A stretch of 24,077 bases of DNA from JBMYQA01 sp049600855 (lineage in GTDB: Bacteria; Bacteroidota; Bacteroidia; Cytophagales; Flammeovirgaceae), in assembly GCA_049600855.1 (NCBI GenBank), contig JBMYQA010000070.1, positions 1-24,077 on the forward strand. Reading direction: 5' to 3'. Both the position numbers and the translations under genes were made by a program. Positions 15,650 through 23,320 of the stretch are shown piece after piece (positions within the stretch are counted from its first letter, which is position 1; each line of letters begins with the position of its first letter). The notes below the pieces were generated by a model. The model was given only the letters and a program-made list of their open reading frames with translations. It searched no databases and was not told the origin of the DNA.

Positions 15650-15998
15650 AATTCATTAATTCTTCTGGAAACTCAAAAATGCCCGCAGCATTAGGCGTTA
15701 ATGGAACGTGATCAATTACAGCATCTACATTTAATGGGCCATATAAATGGGGAAACGCATCTCCATGATTATATAAATCCTCATAGTGAACTTCATGGGT
15801 TAATCGTTTCGTGTCAATAATTAAGAGGAGTAAATCCGATTGTCCTTTAAACCATTGATTCACGACTCCAATGACTTGAGCAAACGTAGAACAATGAATG
15901 AAGCCTTCACTATGGAGTGAATCTGCGGTATAGCTATTGGTCGTTTGGGCTTCTGCCCAAGCAGTTGGGTTTGTAATATGAAGGATGTATTGATCCAT
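15633..15998 (-). CDS. DUF952-domain protein
   Basis: A 121-residue cytoplasmic protein covering one DUF952 domain. Diagnostic stretches are ILHITNPTAW (5-14), EGFIHCST (31-38), LLLLIIDTKRL (56-66) and FPHLYGPLNVDAV (83-95). The biochemical role is not known for the family. It is first in a two-gene minus-strand unit with DUF192. Two 13-bp direct repeats lie 80-110 bp upstream. CATATTTG on the minus strand (about 16011-16018) differs from the TAnnTTTG box by one base and could be its promoter. Confidence 0.9.
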   Translation of the reverse strand: MDQYILHITNPTAWAEAQTTNSYTADSLHSEGFIHCSTFAQVIGVVNQWFKGQSDLLLLIIDTKRLTHEVHYEDLYNHGDAFPHLYGPLNVDAVIDHVPLTPNAAGIFEFPEELMNYEYKK

Positions 15999-16078
15999 GT
16001 TTTTGCGGCAAATATGAGAAAAATTACGCGATTTTGGGGAAATATCGCCTTGTTAAAAGTTGTTTATGGGGGAAAGTT

Positions 16079-16111
16079 GCATTTCACCGATCTATTCCGC
16101 ATTTCACCGAT
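16079..16111. promoter_or_regulatory. Pair of 13-bp direct repeats upstream of DUF952
   Basis: GCATTTCACCGAT occurs at 16079-16091 and again at 16099-16111, exactly 20 bp apart, about two helix turns. Such spacing is typical of sites bound by a dimeric regulator on one face of the DNA (LytTR- or OmpR-like regulators use direct repeats). The regulator is unknown. Confidence 0.5.
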
Positions 16112-16176
16112 TACATTTTTTTTAAAATAATTTGGTGCTTTATCTTCGAAGTGTTCGAATTACTAATTGGTTTGTG

Positions 16177-16211
16177 AAAAAGGTGGCATTTTAATGAAAT
16201 GTCACTTTTTT
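16177..16211 (-). terminator. Terminator of the serine hydrolase gene
   Basis: AAAAAGGTGGCATTT (16177-16191) pairs with AAATGTCACTTTTTT (16197-16211) with two wobble or mismatch positions. On the minus strand it follows the hydrolase stop and ends in a T-tract. A second hairpin, ATTAGTTCT/AGAACTAAT (16231-16260), overlaps that stop codon. Confidence 0.75.
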
Positions 16212-16255
16212 GTTTTTGAACTTGTCTAACATTAGTTCTTTCTCACCTTTCAGAA

Positions 16256-17497
16256 CTAATTTGTTTTATCAGCTTTTTGCGCTTTCAGCAACTTCCCTGC
16301 ATATTGGAAAAGTAAGCCTCTAATTTTCCTAAAATCGCGTTCACGACTTTCAATGTCATACAGATTACTGTTCATAAAAATCACAATGCCCACATTGCCT
16401 TTTGTCGTAAAGAGGGTATACGTAGCAATACCCGGATCAGCTCCATTCATCGTGATATTATCCCCTTCAGGATTTACCGACCACATCAGCCCTTTAGATT
16501 TTTCAAATTTACCATGGGGAAAATGCTTTGTAATCAACTGATTACTCATCATTTCTTGATAAGACGCATGATGAAGCAATTGGCTTTCGCCATTTAAACC
16601 CTGAATCATTTCTTGCAAATAAGAAGCAAAATCAGCAACCGTGGTAAATAATCCTCCATCAGGATAAGTAATCAGTTCATAGTGAGGGATTGGTAAATTA
16701 TTAGCTAAGTATAATGAAGTGAGCTGGTTTTGAGGGATTGCAACTAATTTCCAATAGGTGTCAGTCATTTGAAGCGGTTTCATGATTTTCTGCTGCGTGT
16801 ATTCAGCAAAAGGCATTTGACTGACTTCCTCAATAATAAAGGCGAGTAAGGTGGCTCCAATATTTGTATAACGATACTGGGTACCAGGCGCTTTTTTCGT
16901 GAAATTGGATTTTTTATACCACCGACCCGCTGTATGGTAAGTATGGTATAGAAAATCTTTCATCGTTAGTTGTTGATTCTGTTGATAGATTTTAAAATAA
17001 GGCACATAATCTTTGGGGAGTTGTGTTTTATCAAAATTGATGGCTCCGTTAAACAGGTAGCTTTTTTCAATCACCATATCTTTTTTCCCATCCGTTAGCC
17101 CTGAGGTATGCGTAGCTAATTGTCGGATGGTAATTGGGATGCTTGGAAATTTTGGATGTGTAATTTTGAAAGGGAGGTAATGATTAATGGGATCATCTAA
17201 TTTAATCTTTCCTTCTTCGATCAGCTTCATTAAGGAGAAGGCAATCAAGGTTTTGGTTATTGAGCCAATGTTTTGGATGCTATTTGCGGTATAAGGTGTT
17301 TTTTGCTTTAAATCAGCAAACCCAAAGCCGTTTTTATACAGTACAGCATCTTTAGAAACAATAGCTACACCAAAACCTGGCAAAGTAGATTGCTGTGCGA
17401 GTTGCTTGAGTTTATGCGTCAAGCTATCTTGATAGTTTTGCGAGAAGCAAAGCTGAAAACAGTGCATGCCGATCAATAAAAGGAGTAATTTTTTCAT
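16256..17497 (-). CDS. Secreted serine hydrolase, beta-lactamase class C / PBP-like family
   Basis: A 413-residue exported protein (signal peptide about 1-20, ending CFSQ). The serine beta-lactamase fold is marked by the SxxK motif SITK (Ser79, Lys82), LATHTSGL (127-134) after the first domain and the YxN motif YTN (210-212). The third motif (KTG/HxG) is not obvious; GADPGIATYTLF near residue 355 is the equivalent region. Members include esterases, D-amino peptidases and PBP4*-like enzymes, so antibiotic hydrolysis should not be assumed. It lies 82 bp downstream of an AraC regulator gene on the same strand, which may control it. Confidence 0.88.
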   Translation of the reverse strand: MKKLLLLLIGMHCFQLCFSQNYQDSLTHKLKQLAQQSTLPGFGVAIVSKDAVLYKNGFGFADLKQKTPYTANSIQNIGSITKTLIAFSLMKLIEEGKIKLDDPINHYLPFKITHPKFPSIPITIRQLATHTSGLTDGKKDMVIEKSYLFNGAINFDKTQLPKDYVPYFKIYQQNQQLTMKDFLYHTYHTAGRWYKKSNFTKKAPGTQYRYTNIGATLLAFIIEEVSQMPFAEYTQQKIMKPLQMTDTYWKLVAIPQNQLTSLYLANNLPIPHYELITYPDGGLFTTVADFASYLQEMIQGLNGESQLLHHASYQEMMSNQLITKHFPHGKFEKSKGLMWSVNPEGDNITMNGADPGIATYTLFTTKGNVGIVIFMNSNLYDIESRERDFRKIRGLLFQYAGKLLKAQKADKTN

Positions 17498-17579
17498 GAT
17501 ATGATGGGATTAGTTCTTGTACTCCACAAAGGTCAGTAACGGATTGATTTGAAAATAGGAGTTTTGGGACAGGCCGATT

Positions 17580-18419
17580 TTATGAAGAAAATTTCCAAAA
17601 CAATTCGCTTGCTGTGGGGGTAATGTGAGGAAGCAACTCAGTAGGAGTAGCGTTGGTTTTTGTTTTAAACTGACTGATGAAATCGGATTGATCGTAGTAG
17701 TTTGCCCAATAAGCAAGCTCACTCAGCTTATTGGTTTGGTCGGCTTGAAAATATTGGTCAAAGGCATTTCGGAATTTTACCACTGTTTTGAAATCCCGAA
17801 ATGAGCAGGCCATGTACCGCGTAAAATACCGATGTAGTGTTCTTCTGCTCACTCCCAATGTGGCACAAATTTCTTGTAAGGAGATATTTCCCTGATGACC
17901 TAAAATGAGTTGTACTGCTTTTTGTAAATGTTGATGGTGAAAGGGGCGATAGCAATTGACAAAAAACTGATCTAACAGTTCCCCCTTTTCTACCGCTGAA
18001 TCCTTTTGAAAAACTTGTGTAATTTGTTGATTAAAAGCCTTTCCAAGTTGAGCGAAAAAGAACTCGTGCCCTTGCTCAGCTAAATCGTCATCAATAAAAT
18101 GGAAAATGCCCAAAGGATGGAAAGAAATACCAATGATGTCAAAGGGCCCTTCGAGTATGGCTTTACGCGGAAATTTGAGGTGTCGATGAAAAATGTGGGT
18201 ATAAGAGCCTTTCGGAGCATGTACGACTTCTCGACAATATTTGCTTAAAGTAATCGAGGCATCTTTGAAACAGTTAAGTGTGCGCTTAAAGTGAGGAAAA
18301 TGAATAAACTCCACATGACTAGTTACTGCTTTACTTTGGTAGAAATAGTAATAGTTAATATGTGGAGTTAACGATGGATGTTCAGGTTTTTTAAAAGTCA
18401 GTATTGGGGAATTCGGCAT
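17580..18419 (-). CDS. AraC-family transcriptional regulator
   Basis: From the ATG at 18419 the protein has 279 residues. The C-terminal part (about 163-265) is a double helix-turn-helix of AraC type: ISLQEICATLGVSRRTLHRYF, then the second motif NKLSELAYWANYYDQSDFISQFK. The N-terminal 150 residues resemble the effector-binding part of regulators with 'GISFHPLGIFHF' (about 97-108). An in-frame TTG at 18437 would add six residues; the ATG is preferred because the added residues are not family-like. It precedes the serine hydrolase gene on the same strand. Confidence 0.9.
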   Translation of the reverse strand: MPNSPILTFKKPEHPSLTPHINYYYFYQSKAVTSHVEFIHFPHFKRTLNCFKDASITLSKYCREVVHAPKGSYTHIFHRHLKFPRKAILEGPFDIIGISFHPLGIFHFIDDDLAEQGHEFFFAQLGKAFNQQITQVFQKDSAVEKGELLDQFFVNCYRPFHHQHLQKAVQLILGHQGNISLQEICATLGVSRRTLHRYFTRYMACSFRDFKTVVKFRNAFDQYFQADQTNKLSELAYWANYYDQSDFISQFKTKTNATPTELLPHITPTASELFWKFSS

Positions 18420-18454
18420 TATACAAACGCTAAACAAGCATAAGGTTTTCTAAT

Positions 18455-18503
18455 AGACTGTTTGAACTTTTTGTTTAGCTAAAAGAAAAAGTTCAAACAG
18501 TCT
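18455..18503. mobile_element. 49-bp palindromic element, copy D
   Basis: AGACTGTTTGAACTTTTT (18455-18472) is perfectly repeated in inverse at 18486-18503, an 18-bp stem around a 13-base centre containing the palindrome TTTAGCTAAA. It is clearly the same element as copy C, with better-preserved arms. It lies six bases beyond the stop codon of the membrane protein gene, matching the position of copy C next to DUF192. Confidence 0.75.
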
Positions 18504-18509
18504 CTAAAG

Positions 18510-19430
18510 TTAATTCCCCTGACTTGGAAAAGCAATTTCCTGATTGGCTTGAATTGTTTGTTTGCTGCGCTTTTTCCAAAAAAAATAGCCCATGGTAATG
18601 CCCAAAATAAAGGGCAAGCCCGCATGAGGTAACCTAAAAATGGTCTGATACAAGTTTTGATGTAGCGTTTGTAAAGGGAACGACCAATCGACAAAGGCAA
18701 CGGTTCGGGCTAATGCAGTTACCAACCCCCAGATCAATGTATAGTAAATCGCTGTTTTTTGGAATTTAGGATGAGGAATAAATAGGAAAAGGGCAACAAC
18801 GAAATCAAGCAAGCCCGCCCACCAAAGGAATTGGTGTGCAAATGCCTCACTACATCCAAAAATATTGATCGTCATATCTACAAATACACCGGGTCTTGGG
18901 TAGTAACCAATCGCATAAAGTCCATGACAGCTAAACGTAAGGGCAATGGCGATTTTGAGTAAGCGCTGAAACTTTTCCATCGAAAGCTTCTGATTCACCA
19001 GATACAATAACAAGATGGGGCTAATGAGTTGCGCACTGTGCTCCAAAAACTGCCCAATGTGGAAAAATCGTTCTTTGGTAGTTAAAAAGAATAGAAAAGC
19101 TAAAGAGAGAATGCCCATTTTTAAAATCGGTTGAAGGCGTTTAAATCGCCCATTCTGCATGGCTAGGCAAATTAGTGCGCACACGAGGTATAAGATACCT
19201 GTAAGTTTGATAAACAGTTGAATGGTACGATCGGCTTGCGCACTGGTGACATAACTTTTCCAATCTAGGCCAAACCAGTTCACCATTCCTTCTAGCCAAG
19301 CTTCATCCCAAAGCAAGGTTCGATAAGGGGCATCCCAAAAGAGATGTTGGTAGCTTCGGCCTAAAAATAAGAAGAAACAGAGTAATGCGAGTGGCTTAAC
19401 CACTGAGGAAATTTGGTTGGAACGAATCAT
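18510..19430 (-). CDS. Unrecognised multi-pass membrane protein
   Basis: A 306-residue protein with about eight hydrophobic segments (near 10-28, 69-91, 104-118, 128-145, 155-173, 199-218, 225-246 and 267-286). A loop after the first helix (30-65) is rich in Trp and acidic residues (WDEAWLEGMVNWFGLDW) and is probably outside the membrane. A basic cytoplasmic tail follows the last helix. A DoxX-like or similar small membrane family is possible but not supported by a clear motif. It is a single gene in this layout. The spacer upstream is shared divergently with the phosphatase gene at 19772. Confidence 0.8.
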   Translation of the reverse strand: MIRSNQISSVVKPLALLCFFLFLGRSYQHLFWDAPYRTLLWDEAWLEGMVNWFGLDWKSYVTSAQADRTIQLFIKLTGILYLVCALICLAMQNGRFKRLQPILKMGILSLAFLFFLTTKERFFHIGQFLEHSAQLISPILLLYLVNQKLSMEKFQRLLKIAIALTFSCHGLYAIGYYPRPGVFVDMTINIFGCSEAFAHQFLWWAGLLDFVVALFLFIPHPKFQKTAIYYTLIWGLVTALARTVAFVDWSFPLQTLHQNLYQTIFRLPHAGLPFILGITMGYFFWKKRSKQTIQANQEIAFPSQGN

Positions 19431-19629
19431 AGTTGGTCGCGTTTTAAGCAGGTTGTAAATCAGTTTGCAAAGACTAGTGCTTAGATGTGAACTCTGAATG
19501 AATTGCGTGTTGATATTTTGTCATAAATCCCTAGTTCCACCTAGTAATTGTAGCTTACTACTCTTGTTAAAAATGAACTATAAGAAGAAATAATTGTACG
19601 ATTTGATTGGCAATAAAATCAGCTTATGG

Positions 19630-19757
19630 ATGCAAAATCGCTAAAAACATCGTGTATACATGCAAAATTGAGCAATTTACCGAATTCATATTAAGGTTAA
19701 CTTGCAGTCATGATGGAGTGATGTTGAAAGATGAGTTTTGCATTCCTTAATATGAAT
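19630..19757. promoter_or_regulatory. Inverted repeat and repeated ATGCAAAA sites before the phosphatase gene
   Basis: In the 341-bp divergent spacer, ATTCATATTAAGG (19684-19696) is perfectly inverted as CCTTAATATGAAT (19745-19757), 48 bases apart, ending 14 bases before the phosphatase ATG. ATGCAAAAT occurs directly at 19630 and 19660 (30 bp apart), and TTTTGCAT (19736-19743) is an inverted third copy. These may be operator sites or a long-looped leader hairpin. No exact TAnnTTTG promoter is seen; 19431-19629 holds nothing I can assign. Confidence 0.45.
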
Positions 19758-19771
19758 CTAAATCTAACAAC

Positions 19772-22700
19772 ATGAAAAAACTTGTTACAACGCTCTTACT
19801 ATCGATGACTATTGGCCTTTTAATGGCTAATACCTCAAGGTATCGCTTAACTTGGCGAGCTAATCCTGCAACCAGTATGGTCATCGGTTGGAATCAGGTT
19901 TCAGGTTCCAATCCAACGGTGTATTATGGTACAACCGATTATGGCACCAATTGGAGCGCTTATCCTTTCAGTAGAACACCAGACCGTTCAGTAAGTCACA
20001 AAGGAATGAACAACCGATTTGTTCGTTTGAGTAATTTGCAGCCCAATACCGCCTATTATTTTGTCATTCGGGATAGCCAAGGAACAAGCCAGCGTTTTTG
20101 GTTCAAAACCTGTCCAAATACGGCGAGTGAGCGCTTATCATTTATTGCTGGGGGCGATTCCCGTAATAACCGAACGCCGCGTAGAAATGCCAATAAGTTG
20201 GTCGCAAAGTTACGTCCACATGCTGTATTTTTTGGTGGAGATATGACCAATGCCAATACCAGTTCAGAATGGCAAGATTGGTTTGATGATTGGCAGTACA
20301 CCATAGGAACAGATGGTCGTATGATTCCCATTGTTGCTGCGCGGGGTAATCACGAAGGTTCTAACAGTGATATCGTGAATTTGTTTGATGTACCTTCTTC
20401 AAGTGTATACTATGCGTTAAATTTTGGTGGAAACCTGATCCGATCATATACCTTGAACACCGAAACCTCCATTTCAGGAAGCCAAACTTCTTGGTTGAAT
20501 AATGATTTGCAAGCCAATAATAATGTGGTTTGGAAAATGGCGCAATACCACAAACCGATGCGTCCTCACGTTTCCTCGAAGTCAGAAGGGAATTCGCAAT
20601 ACAGCAATTGGGCACAACTATTTTATGACTATAAAGTGAGCTTAGTTGTTGAATGTGATGCACATACTGTAAAATCAACTTGGCCTGTTCGTCCTTCAAG
20701 TGTTTTTGGGAGTGATGAAGGATTTATTCGAGATGATGCAAATGGAACCGTATACGTTGGAGAAGGATGCTGGGGAGCGCCTTTGCGTTCCAATAATGAT
20801 TCCAAAGCTTGGACGAGGAACTCAGGGATGTTTAACCAGTTCAAATGGATTTTTGTAGATCAAAACCGCATTGAGTGCCGCACCATCAGAGTAGATAATG
20901 CCGATCAGGTAGGAACGGTAAATGATGCAGATATTTTTACAGCCCCATCAAACTTGAATATTTGGAATCCGTCAAATGGTGCTGTGATTAACATCACGAA
21001 GGCATCAAGCAATCAAGCACCTTCAATCAGCTTAACCAACCCATCAAATGGCGCTTCTTTTTCATCTGGTGCACGAGTGAATTTGAGTGCTACTGCTTCA
21101 GATGCCGATGGTTCTGTTACTAAAGTGGAATTCTTTGTAGATGGAAATTTGGTAGCTACTGATTACTCAGCGCCTTATAGCACCAATCAAACCATTGGTA
21201 ATGGAAGCCATACGGCTTGGGCAAAAGCTTTTGATAATAGTGGTAATCAGACTTCTTCAAACCAAAATAGCTTTACCGTAGGTAGTTTTTCACAAACAGT
21301 TAATGTGCGAATTGCTTCAGGCAATGATGATGTAGAAGAAGCTCCTGACGGTGATGTGTATACCAACAGTTCTGATATTGAATTGATTTATGATGGCTAC
21401 AACGGAGGTGATCAGACGGTAGGTTTACGTTTTACAAATGTGCAGATTCCCCAAGGAGCAAGTATCACCAATGCTTACATTCAATTTGCAGCAGATGAAT
21501 CCAACAGTGGTTCTACCACTTTGAATATTTACGGGCATTACACAGGAAATGCTGCTGCATTTTCGACTTCAAATGGCAATGTGAGTTCCAGAAATCGGAC
21601 TTCATCCCGAACAGTTTGGTCACCTGTAAGTTGGTCGTCAGGGCAGCAAGGCAGTGGGCAGCGTACGCCCGAAATGAAAAGCGTATTACAGGAAATTGTC
21701 AATCATTCGGGATGGAATGCTGGAAATGCCATGGCATTCATTATTGAAGGAACAGGCGAGCGAACGGCTGAATCTTATGAAGGTTCTTCTTCAAAAGCCC
21801 CTTTATTACATGTAGCCTATACCGTCGGAGGACAAGCTGCTAATCAAGACCCAACAGTATTGCTTACCGCTCCTTCAAATGGTACGAACTACCAATCTTT
21901 GGGAGCCATTACCTTGAGTGCATCGGCACTAGATGCAGATGGGTCTATTAATCGCGTAGAGTTTTTTGTGAATGGTGTACGAACCTATACGGATTATACC
22001 AGCCCTTATCGAGTTACTTGGAATATCTCCAATTATGGAACCCATACCATTCAAGCAAGGGCTTTTGATAATGAAGGTGCGAGTGCCTTATCAGGTGTAT
22101 CAAGAATTACAGCAACACAGCCCAATGCCCAAACCTTTACTTTCGAGAAACGCGTGAGCAGTAGCTATGATGATGCCGAAGAATCGGAAAGTGGAAGTAT
22201 GTACCGAACAAGCTCCGATTTAGAGTTGGTCTATGACAGTTGGAGAAGTAACGGAAATCAACAAATAGGTATCCGTTTTAGAAATGTTACCATTCCCCAA
22301 GGTGCCATCATTACCAAAGCCTATATTCAATTCACAGCAGACGAAAGCCATTCTGGTAGCACCGTATTGACCATTTATGGAGAAGATACGAATAATGCCT
22401 CTTCGTACAGTTCATCATCAAATAACATTAGCTCAAGAAGTAAAACATCGGCACGAGCTACCTGGTTACCAGCTTCTTGGAGTACTGGACAAGCTGCTAG
22501 CGCCCAGCGTACACCAGAATTAAAATCCTTGGTGCAAGAGATTGTGAACCGAGGAGGTTGGCAAGATGGAAACAACATGGCCTTTATCATCAATGGGGTT
22601 GGTAAGCGGGTGGCTGAATCGTATAATGGTTCATCTACTAAGGCTCCATTATTACACATTGAATATCAAACAGGAGCTACAGCAAGAACGCAGGCTACGA

Positions 22701-22975
22701 ATTACGATTTCTTCAATCCATCTACTTGGGACGCTAGCTCAGCAGCAGTAAAACTATACCCCAACCCCATGAAGAAGGAACTCACAGTTGCCTTACTCCA
22801 CGATCAGGAAGCTCAAGAGATTGAAATTGTGGATTCAAAAGGAGCAGTGGTGTTCAAAACTGCTAAGGTAAGCCAAACCACCCAACTCGATTTGGCACAT
22901 TTAGCCAAAGGCGTTTATGTAGTGCGTGTAAAAACAGCACAAGGTGAATTCAAAGAATTATTTTTAAAGCAATAG
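19772..22975 (+). CDS. Secreted purple-acid-phosphatase-like protein with duplicated beta modules and type IX sorting domain
   Basis: A 1067-residue exported protein (signal about 1-20). Domains: N-terminal fibronectin-like domain (22-112), calcineurin-like metallophosphatase (122-375), two copies of a pair made of an Ig-like domain (416-504 and 693-783) and a roughly 175-residue beta domain (507-684 and 788-966; both with SSDLEL/SSDIEL, IPQGA, QF.ADES, RTPE, APLLH), and a sorting domain (993-1067, LYPNPMKKE). Metal-site motifs are Asp129 (GGDS), Asp157 (GGDM), Asn193-His194 (GNHE), His260 (QYHKP) and His298. The Tyr of GDxxY is Asn160, and the GHxH motif reads CDAH, so one His is Asp296. It likely releases phosphate outside the cell or at its surface. 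Confidence 0.88.
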   Translation: MKKLVTTLLLSMTIGLLMANTSRYRLTWRANPATSMVIGWNQVSGSNPTVYYGTTDYGTNWSAYPFSRTPDRSVSHKGMNNRFVRLSNLQPNTAYYFVIRDSQGTSQRFWFKTCPNTASERLSFIAGGDSRNNRTPRRNANKLVAKLRPHAVFFGGDMTNANTSSEWQDWFDDWQYTIGTDGRMIPIVAARGNHEGSNSDIVNLFDVPSSSVYYALNFGGNLIRSYTLNTETSISGSQTSWLNNDLQANNNVVWKMAQYHKPMRPHVSSKSEGNSQYSNWAQLFYDYKVSLVVECDAHTVKSTWPVRPSSVFGSDEGFIRDDANGTVYVGEGCWGAPLRSNNDSKAWTRNSGMFNQFKWIFVDQNRIECRTIRVDNADQVGTVNDADIFTAPSNLNIWNPSNGAVINITKASSNQAPSISLTNPSNGASFSSGARVNLSATASDADGSVTKVEFFVDGNLVATDYSAPYSTNQTIGNGSHTAWAKAFDNSGNQTSSNQNSFTVGSFSQTVNVRIASGNDDVEEAPDGDVYTNSSDIELIYDGYNGGDQTVGLRFTNVQIPQGASITNAYIQFAADESNSGSTTLNIYGHYTGNAAAFSTSNGNVSSRNRTSSRTVWSPVSWSSGQQGSGQRTPEMKSVLQEIVNHSGWNAGNAMAFIIEGTGERTAESYEGSSSKAPLLHVAYTVGGQAANQDPTVLLTAPSNGTNYQSLGAITLSASALDADGSINRVEFFVNGVRTYTDYTSPYRVTWNISNYGTHTIQARAFDNEGASALSGVSRITATQPNAQTFTFEKRVSSSYDDAEESESGSMYRTSSDLELVYDSWRSNGNQQIGIRFRNVTIPQGAIITKAYIQFTADESHSGSTVLTIYGEDTNNASSYSSSSNNISSRSKTSARATWLPASWSTGQAASAQRTPELKSLVQEIVNRGGWQDGNNMAFIINGVGKRVAESYNGSSTKAPLLHIEYQTGATARTQATNYDFFNPSTWDASSAAVKLYPNPMKKELTVALLHDQEAQEIEIVDSKGAVVFKTAKVSQTTQLDLAHLAKGVYVVRVKTAQGEFKELFLKQ

Positions 22976-23002
22976 ATTAGATTAGTCTACTCATTAGGAT
23001 CT

Positions 23003-23034
23003 AAAAAGCCCGAGCAGTTTGCTTGGGTTTTTTT
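23003..23034 (+). terminator. Terminator of the purple-acid-phosphatase-like gene
   Basis: CCCGAGC (23009-23015) pairs with GCTTGGG (23021-23027), one G-T wobble, followed by seven T residues. An A-run on the left makes it partly bidirectional. Confidence 0.88.
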
Positions 23035-23210
23035 GTGGTTTTTAGCAGGTACAACCTTAGTAACTATTACTCTGACTTACATGTTTTCTAGTTATGTATT
23101 CACTTATATACGAGTTGGTTATGGAATCTATATTGTTATCCTCTATCACCTGTTGTATAATGCTCCATTTTTTATATCAATAATGATAGTACATCATTAG
23201 AAGTAGCACT
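23035..23210. other. Gene-free spacer between converging phosphatase genes
   Basis: AT-rich and non-coding in all frames as far as I can see. The only structure is the small hairpin TAATGAT/ATCATTA (23181-23199), next to the REP-like hairpin. Confidence 0.4.
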
Positions 23211-23237
23211 GTCGTAGCTCGCTTCGTAAGGAGCGAC
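23211..23237. repeat. REP-like GC-richer hairpin
   Basis: GTCGTAGCTC (23211-23220) faces GAGCGAC (23231-23237): GCTC/GAGC plus GTCG/(C)GAC around a two-base bulge, loop GCTTCGTAAG. A GC-rich imperfect hairpin in an AT-rich spacer resembles REP elements, but only one copy is seen and its sequence differs from the repeat at 1507-1598. Confidence 0.35.
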
Positions 23238-23261
23238 TATTTATTCATTCGTGAAGCAAAG

Positions 23262-23293
23262 AAAACCCTAGCCAATTTACTGACTAGGGCTTT
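23262..23293 (-). terminator. Terminator of the PhoD-like gene
   Basis: AAAACCCTAG (23262-23271) pairs with CTAGGGCTTT (23284-23293), one wobble. On the minus strand it is followed by TTTTC and lies 27 bases after the stop codon. Confidence 0.75.
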
Positions 23294-23320
23294 ATTACAA
23301 CATACTGAAATTGGAAATGC

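Noticed and set aside
16256..17497. Antibiotic-resistance beta-lactamase
   Set aside because: SxxK and YxN are present, but the third motif is unclear and the family is dominated by esterases and peptidases, so resistance is not supported.
18420..18437. TTG start of the AraC regulator
   Set aside because: An ATG six codons further in is available and the added residues show no family similarity.
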